64,000 bases of DNA. Source: SP197 sp965242595. Lineage in GTDB: Bacteria > Pseudomonadota > Alphaproteobacteria > SP197. Where the stretch lies: positions 2,666,001 through 2,730,000 of the forward strand of contig OZ251464.1 in the NCBI GenBank assembly GCA_965242595.1. The letters are read 5' to 3'. Made by a program: the position numbers and the translations under genes. The notes beneath the pieces are model-generated. The model had not been told where the DNA came from. It made no database searches and was given only the letters and a program-made list of their open reading frames with translations. Below are positions 35,253-47,786 of the stretch, in pieces. The stretch's first letter is position 1, and every line of letters starts with the position of its first letter.

Positions 35253-35834
35253 TCAGCCGGATGCGACCCGCACATGGCTTACCACCTCCTTCACACCGGC
35301 GATGCGGCGGGCATGGTCGAGCACAAGGTCCAGCTCCGCCCGCCCGCTGGCGATGCCGGTGATATAGACGACGCCAGCGACGGTATCGACATTGAAGTTG
35401 ATGGCGGTGATCTCCCGGTCGAAGAACAGGCGCACCCGGAGCTCGTTGGTGATGCGGGCATCGTCGAGATAGTCGATCAGGTCGCCGGATTCGGCCACCT
35501 GCAGCTCGTTGATCACCTCGGCCACCCCCTCGGCCTGCCACGCGATCCTGACCGCATCGACCCGGTCGGCCGGTGTCGGCACCTTGCCGGTCAGCAGCAC
35601 GCGGCCTTCGGTGACATCGATGGAAACGTCGCGGAACAGGCCTTCGTCATGGGCGAACAGCCCCTCGTTGATGGCGAGCTTGACGGTGAGATCGTCCACC
35701 TGGTGGCCCAGGCTGCGATCCTCCACCAGGGCGGCACCGCCGGTCATCGCCGCGCCCACGGCCAGCCCGGCACAGCCGCCCAGACCGGGCACCGCCAGGG
35801 CGGCAAGGACGGCAAAGGCGAAGATTCTGAACAT
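35253..35834 (-). CDS. BON-domain outer-membrane/periplasmic lipoprotein
   Basis: A 193-residue lipoprotein with a signal peptide ending in the lipobox LGGC (Cys21). Two BON domains follow: TVKLAINEGLFAHDEGLFRD with GRVLLTGKVPTPADRVDAVR, and RITNELRVRLFFDREITAIN with GVVYITGIASGRAELDLVLD. BON domains bind phospholipid membranes and help keep the outer membrane intact (OsmY/DolP type). The ATG at 35834 is chosen to give a normal lipoprotein signal; upstream in-frame Mets would add a non-hydrophobic tail. It sits between yraN and gshB, a common alphaproteobacterial arrangement. Confidence 0.93.
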   Translation of the reverse strand: MFRIFAFAVLAALAVPGLGGCAGLAVGAAMTGGAALVEDRSLGHQVDDLTVKLAINEGLFAHDEGLFRDVSIDVTEGRVLLTGKVPTPADRVDAVRIAWQAEGVAEVINELQVAESGDLIDYLDDARITNELRVRLFFDREITAINFNVDTVAGVVYITGIASGRAELDLVLDHARRIAGVKEVVSHVRVASG

Positions 35835-35984
35835 CGACCCTACCCCCATGCTGACAGCCATTGACAACCGGGCAGCATATCATGGGCCATGTTGCCAGCG
35901 GGATACAAGATATGCGCCCCGACCCGCGCCACACAAGACGCCGCCCTCCGCCGCGCCGCCATCGGGCCAGACGAAGCGGCCCTC

Positions 35985-36362
35985 TCACGGGCGCCAGGCA
36001 TCGGGCATGTGGCGGGGCCAGCGCCAGGGCGCCACCGTCACCAGGTCGTAGCGCCTCTCGCAGCCGGAGAGGCGGGGATGGCGGGCGATATAGCCTTCCA
36101 GCGCCGCTGCCAGCCGCCGCCACTGGCGCGGCGTCACCGGGTGTTCGTCGCCGCCCCGGCGCGCCTTCACCTCCACCGCCACCAGCACGGCGCCGCGCAG
36201 GCAGACCAGGTCCAGCTCGCCAGCGGGCAGGCGGCAGCGCCGCGCCAGCACGCGATAGCCCTTCAGCGCCAGGGCCAGCGCGGCCGCCCATTCGGCGCGC
36301 CGTCCCCAGGCCTCGGCGCGGCGGCGGGGCCCGGCAGTCGTTCTCGTCCTCGCTTCCGCCAT
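35985..36362 (-). CDS. yraN: YraN family protein (UPF0102)
   Basis: A 125-residue protein of the endonuclease-like fold family. The core reads GYRVLARRCRLPAGELDLVC and GAVLVAVEVKARRGGDEHPV, where ExDxVxxxxxxLxxVEVK is the predicted metal-binding nuclease site. RYDLVTVAPWRWPRHMPDAW closes the chain. Its function is not established. It is divergent from the LpoA-like gene with only 51 bases between the starts. In related genomes the rRNA methyltransferase gene rsmI normally sits directly before it. Confidence 0.92.
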   Translation of the reverse strand: MAEARTRTTAGPRRRAEAWGRRAEWAAALALALKGYRVLARRCRLPAGELDLVCLRGAVLVAVEVKARRGGDEHPVTPRQWRRLAAALEGYIARHPRLSGCERRYDLVTVAPWRWPRHMPDAWRP

Positions 36363-36413
36363 GGTTCGCGATCATAGTGCCGGCCATCGCCACCGGCCAC
36401 GCAGGAGAACGCC

Positions 36414-37616
36414 ATGGCACCGCATCGCCGCACCGCCGGCGCCTTGTTCGCCGCCGCGCTGGCGGCGGCCTGCGCGCCCACTACCGCCCCTCCGCCCGCC
36501 GAGGCGCCGCAAACCCAGCCGTCCGCCCCCGGCGATGCCGCGCCGCCCGCCACCGAAAGCGCGCCGCAACGGGCAGGGCCCGGCGCCTATGGCGAGCCGC
36601 GCCCGTCGGTCCAGCGGGTGGGGCTGCTGCTGCCGCTGTCGGGGCCGCGCGCGGCTCTGGGCCGGGAGCTGTTCGACGCCGCCGCGCTGGCCCTGTTCGA
36701 TACCGGCGCGAACGACATCGAACTGGTGGTGGCCGATACCGGCGGCAGCGGCGAAGGCGCGGCCGAGGCGGCGGCCCGGGTGCTGGCGGCCGGTGCCCGC
36801 CTGGTGGTGGGGCCGCTGGTCTCCCCCGCAGTCGCCGCCGCCGCGCCGCTGGCCGAGCGGGCGGGGGTGGGCATGATCGCGCTGTCGTCGGATCGCGCCG
36901 TCGCCCGTCCGGGCGTGTTCACCCTGGGCGTGGCGCCGGAACAGCAGGTGGGCCGCGTCGTCGCCTATGCCGCCGCCAGGGGGCAGCGCCGTTTCGCGGC
37001 CCTGGTTCCGGCCAATGCCTTCGGGCGGCGCATGGCGGCGGCGCTGGCGGCGGCGGCCAGCGAGGCCGGCGGCCAGGCCGCGCCGCCCGTCTTCTACCAG
37101 CCCGGTGGCGGCGACATCGAGGCGGCCGCCGCCCGGCTGGCCGCCACGGCGCCATCGGCCCTGCTGGTAGCGGAAACCGGGCCGCTGCTGGCGCGCATCG
37201 CCGCCTGGCTGGGCCATTACGGCATCGATCCGGCCCGCACCCGGCTGCTGGGCCTGGCGGGCTGGAACGACCCGGCCCTGGCCCGCGAGCCGCTGTTGCA
37301 GGGCGCCTGGTTCGCCACCCCGCCCGGCGACGGCGCCGATTGGCTGGCCGGCCGCCTCCACGACAGCTATGGCGGCCAGGGCACGGCGCTGGCGGCGCTG
37401 GCCTACGACGCCACGGCGCTGGCGGCGGCCCTGGCCACGGGCGGCGACATCTCCGCCGCCGCCATCGCCGACCGGCGCGGCTTCGCCGGCGCTGGCGGCC
37501 TGTTCCGCTTCGCCGCCGACGGCACCGGCGAGCGCGGGCTGGCGGTGATGGAGATCGCCGCCGACGGCATCGCCGTCGCCGACCCGGCCCCCACCGCCTT
37601 CGCCGCCACGCCATAA
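36414..37616 (+). CDS. LpoA-like penicillin-binding-protein activator lipoprotein
   Basis: A 400-residue protein with a lipoprotein signal (AAALAAAC, Cys20). A Pro/Ala-rich linker (residues 21-65) precedes a type 1 periplasmic-binding-protein domain: VGLLLPLSGPRAALGRELFD, ARLVVGPLVSPAVAAAAPLA, GVGMIALSSDRAVARPGVFT and ARTRLLGLAGWNDPALAREP. This is the architecture of the C-terminal LpoA module, which activates PBP1A at the outer membrane; the N-terminal TPR part of the E. coli protein is absent, as usual in alphaproteobacteria. It is convergent with hemW and divergent from yraN. Confidence 0.88.
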   Translation: MAPHRRTAGALFAAALAAACAPTTAPPPAEAPQTQPSAPGDAAPPATESAPQRAGPGAYGEPRPSVQRVGLLLPLSGPRAALGRELFDAAALALFDTGANDIELVVADTGGSGEGAAEAAARVLAAGARLVVGPLVSPAVAAAAPLAERAGVGMIALSSDRAVARPGVFTLGVAPEQQVGRVVAYAAARGQRRFAALVPANAFGRRMAAALAAAASEAGGQAAPPVFYQPGGGDIEAAAARLAATAPSALLVAETGPLLARIAAWLGHYGIDPARTRLLGLAGWNDPALAREPLLQGAWFATPPGDGADWLAGRLHDSYGGQGTALAALAYDATALAAALATGGDISAAAIADRRGFAGAGGLFRFAADGTGERGLAVMEIAADGIAVADPAPTAFAATP

Positions 37617-37638
37617 GGCGCGCCCGGCGCCGCAGCCG

Positions 37639-38861
37639 CTATGGCGCCGCCGACGGGCCGGCCTCTTCCCCCAGCAGCTGCCGCAGCACCGCGTTCAGCA
37701 CCGGCCGCCCGGCGGGGCTGGCGCGCACCCGTTTGCCCCGGCGCTCCAGAAAGCCGGCCGCGATCATGGCGGCGAAGCCGTCCGTTGCGGCCAGCGCATC
37801 CCAGCCGCAGCCGGCCGAGCGCGCCAGATCGGCCTCGTCCAGGCCCTGCGTCAGGCGCAGCCCCATGGCCAGCACCTCGGCCAGCCGCGCGCGCCCCCGC
37901 ACCTCGCGGACCGACTCCGTGCCATGGCCCCGCCTCGCCACCGCCGCCGCCCAGGCCTCCGGGGCCGCGATCTGGCGCCGTTCCACGGCCACGCCGGGGG
38001 CCGGGTTCAGCCGCCCACAGGCGCCAGGCCCGATCCCCACCCATTCGCCAGAGCGCCAGTAAAGCAGGTTGTGGCGGCATTCCTGGCCTTCCCGGGCGTG
38101 GTTGGAAATCTCATAGGCCGGCAGGCCGGCAGCCGCCGTCGCCGCCTGGGTCGCCTGCCACAGCTCCGCCTGCCGGTCTTCGCAGGGCAGCGCCAGAGCG
38201 CCGCGCCGGGCCAGGGCGTGGAAGCGGGTGCCGGCCTCGACGGTCAGCTGGTAGAGCGAGATATGGCCTGCCGCCAGCGCCAGGGCGCGGCCCAGCTCCG
38301 CCTCCCAGGCGGCGGGCGTCTGCCCCGGGCGGGCATAGATGAGATCGAACGACAGGCGCGGAAAGGTGGCCGCCCCCGCCGCGATGGCGGCCAGGGCGCA
38401 GGCGCGGAATGGCGCCTGCCCAGCGCCGCCAGGGCGGCATCGTCCAGCGCCTGCACGCCCAGCGACAGGCGGTTGACGCCGGCGGCGGCAAAGCCGGCCA
38501 GGCGCCCGATCTCGACGCTGGAAGGATTGGCCTCCAGCGTCACCTCGATCTCGTCGGCCAGCGGCCAGCGCCGGGCGATGGCATCCAGCACGGCGGCCAC
38601 GGTGGCGGGCGCCATCAGCGACGGCGTGCCGCCGCCGAAAAAGACGCTTTCCACCCGCCGTTCCGGCGCCAGCGCCGCCATATGGGCCGCCTCGGCCAGC
38701 AGCGCGTCGCGAAAGGCCGCCTCGTCCACCCGGCGGCGGACATGGCTGTTGAAGTCGCAATAGGGGCATTTCGAAGCGCAGAACGGCCAATGCACATAGA
38801 TGCCGAGGCCGGGGACACCAAAGCCGGGGACGCCGAAGCCGGGCGGGGCGATGCCGCTCAC
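37639..38861 (-). pseudogene. hemW: heme chaperone HemW with a frameshift
   Basis: Radical SAM protein related to HemN. The N-terminal frame (from GTG 38861) has LGIYVHWPFCASKCPYCDFN with the Cx3Cx2C iron-sulfur motif, SVFFGGGTPSLMAPATVAAV, and GVNRLSLGVQALDDAALAAL. It then loses sense after GRRHSAPAPW. The neighbouring frame takes over with ACALAAIAAGAATFPRLSFD, LIYARPGQTPAAWEAELGRA and the rest through LRQLLGEEAGPSAAP. The span is 1,223 bases, one short of 408 codons, so a single missing base at about 38397-38411 explains it. The lesion is either real or a sequencing or assembly error. GTG overlaps rdgB (GTGA). The N-terminus has an in-frame 15-base duplication encoding GFGVPGFGVP. Confidence 0.85.
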
Positions 38862-39468
38862 GGCGCCGTGCCGGGCGGGGCCAGCGCCGCCTTCAGCCGG
38901 GCAAAGGCGCGGACGCGGTGGCTGAAGGCCTGTTTTTCGTCCGCCGCCATCTCGCCGAAGCTGAGCGTGGCGCCTTCGGGCACGAAAATGGGATCGTAGC
39001 CGAAGCCGTTGGCGCCGCGCGGCGGGAACGCCAGGCGCCCTTCCACACAGCCCTGAAAGCCCATGATGCCGCCATCCGGAAAGGCCAGCGCCAGCGCGCA
39101 GCGAAAGCGGGCCCGGCGGTCGGCGCCCCCCGCCAGCTCCCGTTCGATGCGGGCCATGGCGGCGGCGAAATCGCGCTTCGGTCCGCCCCAGCGCGCCGAA
39201 TGGATGCCGGGGCGCCCGCCCAGCGCCGCCACCTCCAGGCCCGAATCGTCGCCCAGCGCCGGCAGGCCGCAGGCCCGGGCGGCGGCGCGGGCCTTCAGCG
39301 CCGCATTGGCCTCGAAGCTGGCGCCGGTCTCCTCCGGTTCCGCCAGCCCCAGCGCGGCGGCCGTTGTCGCCTGGATTCCCAGCGGGCGCAGCAGGGCGGC
39401 GATCTCCGCCACCTTGCCGGCATTGTGGCTGGCGATCGCCAAGTGTCGCAGCTTCACGCCGCCAGCGC

Positions 39469-39472
<4 letters not shown>
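38858..39472 (-). CDS. rdgB: RdgB/HAM1 non-canonical purine NTP pyrophosphatase
   Basis: House-cleaning enzyme removing XTP, dITP and related nucleotides. The N-terminal substrate loop is LAIASHNAGKVAEIAALLRP. The catalytic region is ALGDDSGLEVAALGGRPGIH then SARWGG. The late motif GANGFGYDPIFVPEGATLSF and KQAFSHRVRAFARLKAAL complete the family pattern. The GTG at 39472 gives a four-base overlap with rph and about 204 residues; an in-frame GTG at 39457 is equally possible and gives 199. Part of rph-rdgB-hemW. Confidence 0.95.
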
Positions 39473-40194
<722 letters not shown>

Positions 40195-40305
40195 GGCAAA
40201 TCCCCCGCAGGCCCCCGCAACCCTACCCCTTCCCCCCGCCGGGCAAAAGTCGCCGCCTGGGCGAGAGTTCGCCTATAAAGGAGGCGCACAAGCCCCGAAC
40301 GCTCT

Positions 40306-41490
40306 ATGCTCCCTGGCGTCGCGCCATCCCGCCCCTGCGTGCTGTTCTGGGTGCAGCATCTTCTGGGCAGCGGCCATCTCCACCGCATCGCCGCCATCGC
40401 CGCCGCCCTGGCGGGGCGCGGCGTCCATGCCGTTATCGCCTCTGGCGGCATGCCCCTTTCCGGCCTGGCCCTGGGCGGCGCACAGCTGGTGCAGCTGGAG
40501 CCGGTGCGCGCCGCCGATGCCCGCTTTTCCGCCCTGGTGGACGCCGACGGCAGGGCGGCCGGCGCGGCGCTGTTCGCCACCCGCCGGCGGCGGCTGCACG
40601 CCCTGCTTGCCGAGCTGGACCCGGCGGCGGTGGTGACGGAAACCTTTCCCTTCGGGCGCCGGGCGCTGGCCGGCGAGGCGCTGGCGCTGCTGGCGGCCGC
40701 CCGCCGCCGCCGGGCGCCGATGGTATCCTCGGTGCGCGACATCCTGCAGCGCCCCCGGCGGGCGGAGCGGCTGGACGACATGCTGGCGACGGCGCGCGCC
40801 CATTACCACCGCATCATGGTTCACGGCGATCCGCGCATCGCCGCCTTCGCCGTCAGCTTCCCCCCGGCCGCGCGGCTGGGCCAAAGACTCGTCCACACCG
40901 GCTATGTCGCCCGCCCCGGCCCCGTCGCCACCCCGGAACCGGGCGGGCCGGGCGCCGGCGAGGTGGTGGTCTCGGCCGGTTCCGGGGCGGTGGCCGCCCC
41001 GCTGCTGGCCGCGGCCCGGGCCGCGCGCGCCTTCTCGCGCCGCGCCGGCAACCGCAGCTGGCGGCTGCTGGCGGGTGTGCCCGGGCACGCCGCCAGCCTG
41101 GCCGGCGCCCCGGGAGTCGTCGTGGAAGCCAACCGGGCCGATTTCCCCCGTCTGCTGGCGAACTGCGCCGTTTCCGTCTCCCAGGGCGGCTACAACACCG
41201 TGACCGATCTCTACCTGGCCCGCGCCCGGGCGGTGGTGGTGCCCTATGGCGGCGGCGGCGAAAGCGAGCAGGCCGAACGCGCCGCCAGGCTGGCCGGGCC
41301 GGGCGGGCCGCTGGTGCTGGCCGAGGCCGAGCTCACGCCCGAAAGTCTGGCGGCCGCCGTCGATGGCGCCTTCGACCGCCCCCGCCTCGACGCCGCCGCC
41401 ATCGACCTGGGCGGCGGCGCGCGCAGCGCCCGGCTGCTCTGCCACTGGATCGGCCACGACCTCCTAGACCAGGATCGTCCGGGGCCATGA
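40306..41490 (+). CDS. MurG-like glycosyltransferase (COG4671 type), paralogue of the 27.7-28.9 kb gene
   Basis: A 394-residue predicted glycosyltransferase. The N-terminus VLFWVQHLLGSGHLHRIAAI carries the glycine-rich acceptor loop. The donor-domain motif is VSQGGYNTVTDLYLARARAV then VVPYGGGGESEQAERAARLA, like the GGYNT motif of the paralogue. It is divergent from rph with a 111-base gap and sits 12 bases before a deacetylase-like gene, so the pair probably modifies one glycan. It is extremely Ala/Arg-rich, reflecting GC content. Confidence 0.85.
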   Translation: MLPGVAPSRPCVLFWVQHLLGSGHLHRIAAIAAALAGRGVHAVIASGGMPLSGLALGGAQLVQLEPVRAADARFSALVDADGRAAGAALFATRRRRLHALLAELDPAAVVTETFPFGRRALAGEALALLAAARRRRAPMVSSVRDILQRPRRAERLDDMLATARAHYHRIMVHGDPRIAAFAVSFPPAARLGQRLVHTGYVARPGPVATPEPGGPGAGEVVVSAGSGAVAAPLLAAARAARAFSRRAGNRSWRLLAGVPGHAASLAGAPGVVVEANRADFPRLLANCAVSVSQGGYNTVTDLYLARARAVVVPYGGGGESEQAERAARLAGPGGPLVLAEAELTPESLAAAVDGAFDRPRLDAAAIDLGGGARSARLLCHWIGHDLLDQDRPGP

Positions 41491-41502
41491 CCGCCCGGAG
41501 CC

Positions 41503-42303
41503 ATGACCGGTTGGCGTGACCTGGCGGCCGAACTCGACCGCTGGGCGGCGGCCGGGCGGGTGGCCAGCTTCTGGTGGCGCGACGACGACGCCGGCCCCGA
41601 CCATCGCCGCCTGGCGGCGCTGCTGGCGCGGCGGCGCCGCCTCGCCGTGCCGCTGGCCCTGGCGGTGGTGCCGGCGCAGCTGACGGCGGCGAGCGCGGCC
41701 GCCATCCTGGCCGATGCGGGCGCCTGTGTGCTGCAACACGGCATCGGCCACGCCAATCTGGCGACGACGGGCCGGCGGCGCGAGCTGGCCGCCGAAGCCC
41801 CCGGCCTGGCCGCCGCCATGGCCGCCGCCAGGGAAGGGCTGGCGCGGACCTTTGGACCGCGCTTTCACGCCGTCATGGTGCCGCCCTGGAACCGCATCGA
41901 CGCCGCAGTGCGCCCGATGCTGGCCCCGGCGGGCTTTCACGGCCTCTCCACGCTGGGGCCGCGCCAGGCGGCGCGCTGTGGCGCCCTGACGCTGGTCAAT
42001 GTTCATATCGACATCGTGGACTGGAAGGGTGGACGGCGCTTCGCTGGCGAAGAGGCCTGCCTCGCCGCCGCCTGCCGCCATCTGCGGGCGCGCCGGACGG
42101 GCCATGCCGATGGCGGCGAGGCCACCGGGCTGATGACCCACCATCCGGTTCACGACCGGGCCTGCCTCGATTTCATCGACCGCTTCGTCGCGGCCACCCG
42201 CGACCACCCGGCGGCGCGCTGGCTGAGCGCCGGCGACCTCTTCCCGCGCCCGCAAAGGCCGCCCGGCGGCGGCGCCAGTGACGACGACATGACGACGATG
42301 TGA
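41503..42303 (+). CDS. polysaccharide-deacetylase-like protein
   Basis: A 266-residue protein with a NodB-like layout. The first metal-binding motif is VASFWWRDDDAGPDHRRLAA (Asp-Asp-Asp). VLQHGIGHANLATTG stands where the HxxxH zinc ligands occur in deacetylases. VMVPPWNRIDAAVRPMLAPA matches the Pro-rich substrate-groove motif, and GLMTHHPVHDRACLDFIDRF the last His motif. It likely removes acetyl groups from a sugar polymer or lipid-linked sugar made with the adjacent glycosyltransferase. No signal peptide, so cytoplasmic. Confidence 0.8.
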   Translation: MTGWRDLAAELDRWAAAGRVASFWWRDDDAGPDHRRLAALLARRRRLAVPLALAVVPAQLTAASAAAILADAGACVLQHGIGHANLATTGRRRELAAEAPGLAAAMAAAREGLARTFGPRFHAVMVPPWNRIDAAVRPMLAPAGFHGLSTLGPRQAARCGALTLVNVHIDIVDWKGGRRFAGEEACLAAACRHLRARRTGHADGGEATGLMTHHPVHDRACLDFIDRFVAATRDHPAARWLSAGDLFPRPQRPPGGGASDDDMTTM

Positions 42304-42407
42304 CGACGACATAGGGGGCCGGGCCGGGCTTTGTTGACAGCGCCGCCGCATTGGTGCGCCATCGCGGCGCGGCCAGACCTTTCCACAGGCCAGACCTTCC
42401 CACAGGC

Positions 42408-42955
42408 ATGTATGTGAGCGCGACCGGCCTCTATCGCTACCACCGCCGCACCCTGCTGGCCGACCATCTGAGGGCGCTGGCGGGGGTGGCGGTTTGCGCC
42501 CTGCCGCTGCTGGCCCTTGAACTGGCCTTCGCCGTCGCCTGCGTCCTGGCCGCCATCGGCGCGGTGTTCGCCGCCTTCGGCCTGCGCACCTGGCAGCGGC
42601 AGCTGACGGCGGTGGAGCTGACGCCCCAGGGGATCGCGACCCACGGACCGCTGGCGCGGCGGATCGCCTGGAGCGAGCTTTCGGCCATGAAGCTGGCCTT
42701 CTATTCCATGCGCCGGCGCCGTTCGTCGTCCGAAAGCATCGAGAGCGCCGCTTCGCGCGGCTGGATGGAGCTGAAGCTGGCCGGGCCCCATGGCCGTATC
42801 GCGCTCGATTCCTCGCTCCAGGGCTTCGACGCCGTGGTGGCGGCGGCCGCCGCCGCCGCCATGGCGCGGGGGCTGAGATTGAACGCCGTCACCCGCGCCA
42901 ATCTCGACGCCATGGGCCTTACCCCGCAGGACGACGGCGCGGGAGACGCCCGTCC

Positions 42956-42959
<4 letters not shown>
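42408..42959 (+). CDS. small membrane protein with two N-terminal spans
   Basis: A 183-residue protein starting MYVSATGLYRYHRRTLLADH. Two adjacent membrane segments (VAVCALPLLALELAFAVACV and LAAIGAVFAAFGL) are followed by a soluble tail: LTAVELTPQGIATHGPLARR then IAWSELSAMKLAFY. That tail has the strand pattern of a bacterial PH-like domain found behind paired helices. It overlaps the following ABC ATPase gene by four bases (GTGA), so it is the first gene of that transporter operon. A role in the transporter is inferred from position only. Confidence 0.75.
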
Positions 42960-44877
<1,918 letters not shown>

Positions 44878-44881
<4 letters not shown>

Positions 44882-46785
44882 CCGCTTTGCGGGCCGCGGC
44901 GCTGCTGGCGCTGGCGCTGCTGGCGCCGGCCCCCGGCGCCGTTCAAGCCGCCGCCGGCGAGGTGCCCTATTGGCGCGAGCGGGTGGCGGCCGGGCTGCTG
45001 CCGCCGCTGGCCCAGCGCCTGCCCGAGCGACCGCTGACGGTGGCCGACGGGCGCGCGCTGGGGCGCCATGGCGGCGACTGGCGCATGCTGATCGCCCGCA
45101 GCAAGGATACCCGCCTGCTGAGCGTGTTCGGCTATGCCCGCCTGGTCGGCTATGACGCCCGCCTGGAGATCGTCCCCGACATTCTGGAGTCCTTCCAGGT
45201 GGAGGACGGACGCATCTTCACCTTCCAGCTGCGGCGCGGCCATCGCTGGTCCGATGGCCATCCCTTCACGGCCGAGGATTTCCGCTACTGGTGGCAGGAT
45301 GTCGCCAACCATCCCGAACTGTCGCCTTCCGGCCTGCCGCGGGCGCTGCTGGTCGATGGCGCGCCGCCCCTCTTCGAGGTGCTGGATGCCCACCGGCTGC
45401 GCTATTCCTGGCCGGCGCCCAATCCCGATTTTCTGCCGGCGCTGGCCGCTGCCGCGCCGCTTTTCCTCTACCGTCCGGCCCATTACATGAAGGCCTTTCA
45501 CATCGACTATGGGGATGGGGACGAGATCGCGCGGCTGGCCGAACGGGCGGGCAAGCCCGGCTGGGCAGCGCTGCACAATGCCCGCGACAACATGTATCGC
45601 TTCGACAACCCGGCACTGCCGACGCTGCAACCCTGGCGCATCGTCAACGAGGCGCCGGCGCAGCGCTTCATCGCCGAGCGCAACCCCTATTACCACAAGG
45701 TCGATGCCGCCGGGCGCCAGCTGCCCTATATCGACCGGGTGACGATGGATGTGGTGGATTCCAAACTCATCCCGCTGAAAACCTGGGCCGGCGAGACCGA
45801 CCTGCAGGCTCGCGGCCTTTCCTTCGCCGATTACACCTTTCTCAAGGAGGGCGAGGAACGGGGCGACTATACGGTGCGCCTGTGGCCCACCGCCAGGGGC
45901 AGCCAGTATGCGCTTTATCCCAATCTCAACCTGCGCACCGGCCCCTTGCGGGCGCTGTTGCGCGATGTGCGTTTCCGCCGCGCCCTCTCGCTCGCCATCG
46001 ATCGCCACGAGCTCAACCAGGTGGTCTATTACGGCCTCGGCATCGAAGGCCAGAACACGGTGCTGCCTTCGTCGCCCCTCTACCGGGAGCGTTTCCGTCA
46101 TGCCTGGTCCGGCTTCGACCTCGCCCGGGCCAACCGGCTGCTGGACCAGCTGGGCCTCCTTGAGCGCGACGGGCGGGGCGTGCGGCTGATGGCGGACGGC
46201 CAGGCGCTGGAGATCGTGGTCGAGACCGCCGGCGAAGGCAGCGAAGAGACCGATCTGCTGGAATTGGTGCACGATTCCTGGCTCAAGGCCGGCATCAAGC
46301 TCTACCCCCGCCCGCTGCAACGCGAGGTGCTGAGAAACCGCGTCTTCGCCGGCGAGACCGCGATGGCGATCTGGTTCGGCAAGGAGAACGGCGTGGCGGG
46401 CGCCGGGACGAGCCCGGCCGAGTTCGCGCCGGCCAGCCAGCAGCAGTTGCAATGGCCGCGCTGGGGCCAGTTTTTCGAAACCGGCGGGGCGGCAGGCGAG
46501 ACCATCGACATGGCCGGCCCGGCCCGGCTGATGGAACTCTATCTCGCCTGGCGGCAGACCACGAACCGCGCCGAAAAGCGCGCCATCTGGGAGGAGATGC
46601 TGACACTCTATGCCGACGGCGTCTATTCCATCGGCCTGGTTGCCGGCGCGCTGCAACCGGTGGCGGTCTCCAACCGGCTGCGCAACGTGCCACAACAGGC
46701 TCTGTTCAACTGGAACCCCGGCGCCCAGTTCGGCATCCACCGCCCGGAGGCCTTCTTCTTCGCCGATGCGGAGGGCGCGCCGTGA
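44878..46785 (+). CDS. oligopeptide-type ABC transporter substrate-binding protein
   Basis: A 635-residue SBP_bac_5 protein with a signal peptide (ALRAAALLALALLAPAPGAV, cleavage near VQA|AAG). Typical cluster C segments are VEDGRIFTFQLRRGHRWSDG, HPFTAEDFRYWWQDVANHPE, RNPYYHKVDAAGRQLPYIDR and LRDVRFRRALSLAIDRHELN. The N-terminal VPYWRERVAAGLLPPLAQRL is shared with long alphaproteobacterial members. It starts with a GTG four bases inside the ATPase gene. The ligand is probably a peptide or a peptide-like compound; it cannot be specified. Confidence 0.93.
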
Positions 46786-47786
46786 GCGGCTATCTGGCGC
46801 AGCGGCTGCTGGTCATGGTGCCGACACTGATCGGCATCAGCATCGTCACCTTCATCGTTATCCAGCTGCCGCCGGGCGATTTCCTCTCCACCATGATCGC
46901 CGAATGCGAGGCCCAGGGCGGCGCCTCCGGCTGCCAGGAGCAGATCGCGATCTACCGGGCGGAATTCGGCCTCGACCGCCCGTTATGGCAGCAATACATC
47001 CTCTGGGTCGCCGGCCTGCTGCAAGGCGATATGGGGCTCAGCTTCGAATACAACAAGCCGGTGGTGGAGGTGATCGGCGAAAGCCTTTATCTCACCATGA
47101 TCGTCTCCGGGGCCACCATTCTCTTCACCTGGGCGGTCGCCTTTCCCATCGGCGTCTATTCCGCCACCCATCAGTATTCCTGGGGCGATCACGGCCTCAC
47201 CCTGATCGGCTTTCTGGGGCTGGCCACGCCCAATTTCCTGCTCGCCCTGGTGCTGCTGTTCCTGGCCAATGTCTGGTTCGGCACCTCCATCGGCGGCCTC
47301 ATGGATCCGCAATACATCGACCGGCCCTGGAGCTGGGGCAAGTTCGTCTCGGTGCTGGAGCATCTCTGGATCCCGGTGGTGGTGATCGGCACCTCCGGCA
47401 CGGCCGGGCTGATCCGCCGCCTGCGCGCCAATCTGCTGGACGAGCTGCGCAAGCAATATGTCGTCACCGCCCGCGCCAAGGGGCTGCCGCCCACCCGCGC
47501 TCTGGTGAAATATCCGCTGCGCATGGCGCTCAACCCGTTCGTGGCCGATATCGGCAATCTGCTGCCTCAGGTCATCTCCGGGGCGGTGATCGTCTCGGTG
47601 GTGCTGTCGCTGCCCACCACCGGCCCCATCCTGCTGCGGGCGCTGCAAACCCAGGACATGTATCTGGCCGGCTCCTTCCTGATGTGCCTGGCGCTGCTGA
47701 CGGTGGCGGGCGTGCTGGTCTCCGATGTGCTGCTCGCCCTGCTGGATCCGCGCATCCGCCTGGGCGCCGGCGCGGAGGGAAGATGA
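46782..47786 (+). CDS. oligopeptide-type ABC transporter permease 1 (DppB/YejB type)
   Basis: Inner-membrane permease of 334 residues with the family N-terminus GYLAQRLLVMVPTLIGISIV then TFIVIQLPPGDF. About six spans are visible. The EAA-type loop is YVVTARAKGLPPTRALVKYP, followed by LRMALNPFVADIGNLLPQVI. GTG start, overlapping the binding-protein stop by four bases. It forms the pore with the next gene product. Confidence 0.95.
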   Translation: MSGYLAQRLLVMVPTLIGISIVTFIVIQLPPGDFLSTMIAECEAQGGASGCQEQIAIYRAEFGLDRPLWQQYILWVAGLLQGDMGLSFEYNKPVVEVIGESLYLTMIVSGATILFTWAVAFPIGVYSATHQYSWGDHGLTLIGFLGLATPNFLLALVLLFLANVWFGTSIGGLMDPQYIDRPWSWGKFVSVLEHLWIPVVVIGTSGTAGLIRRLRANLLDELRKQYVVTARAKGLPPTRALVKYPLRMALNPFVADIGNLLPQVISGAVIVSVVLSLPTTGPILLRALQTQDMYLAGSFLMCLALLTVAGVLVSDVLLALLDPRIRLGAGAEGR

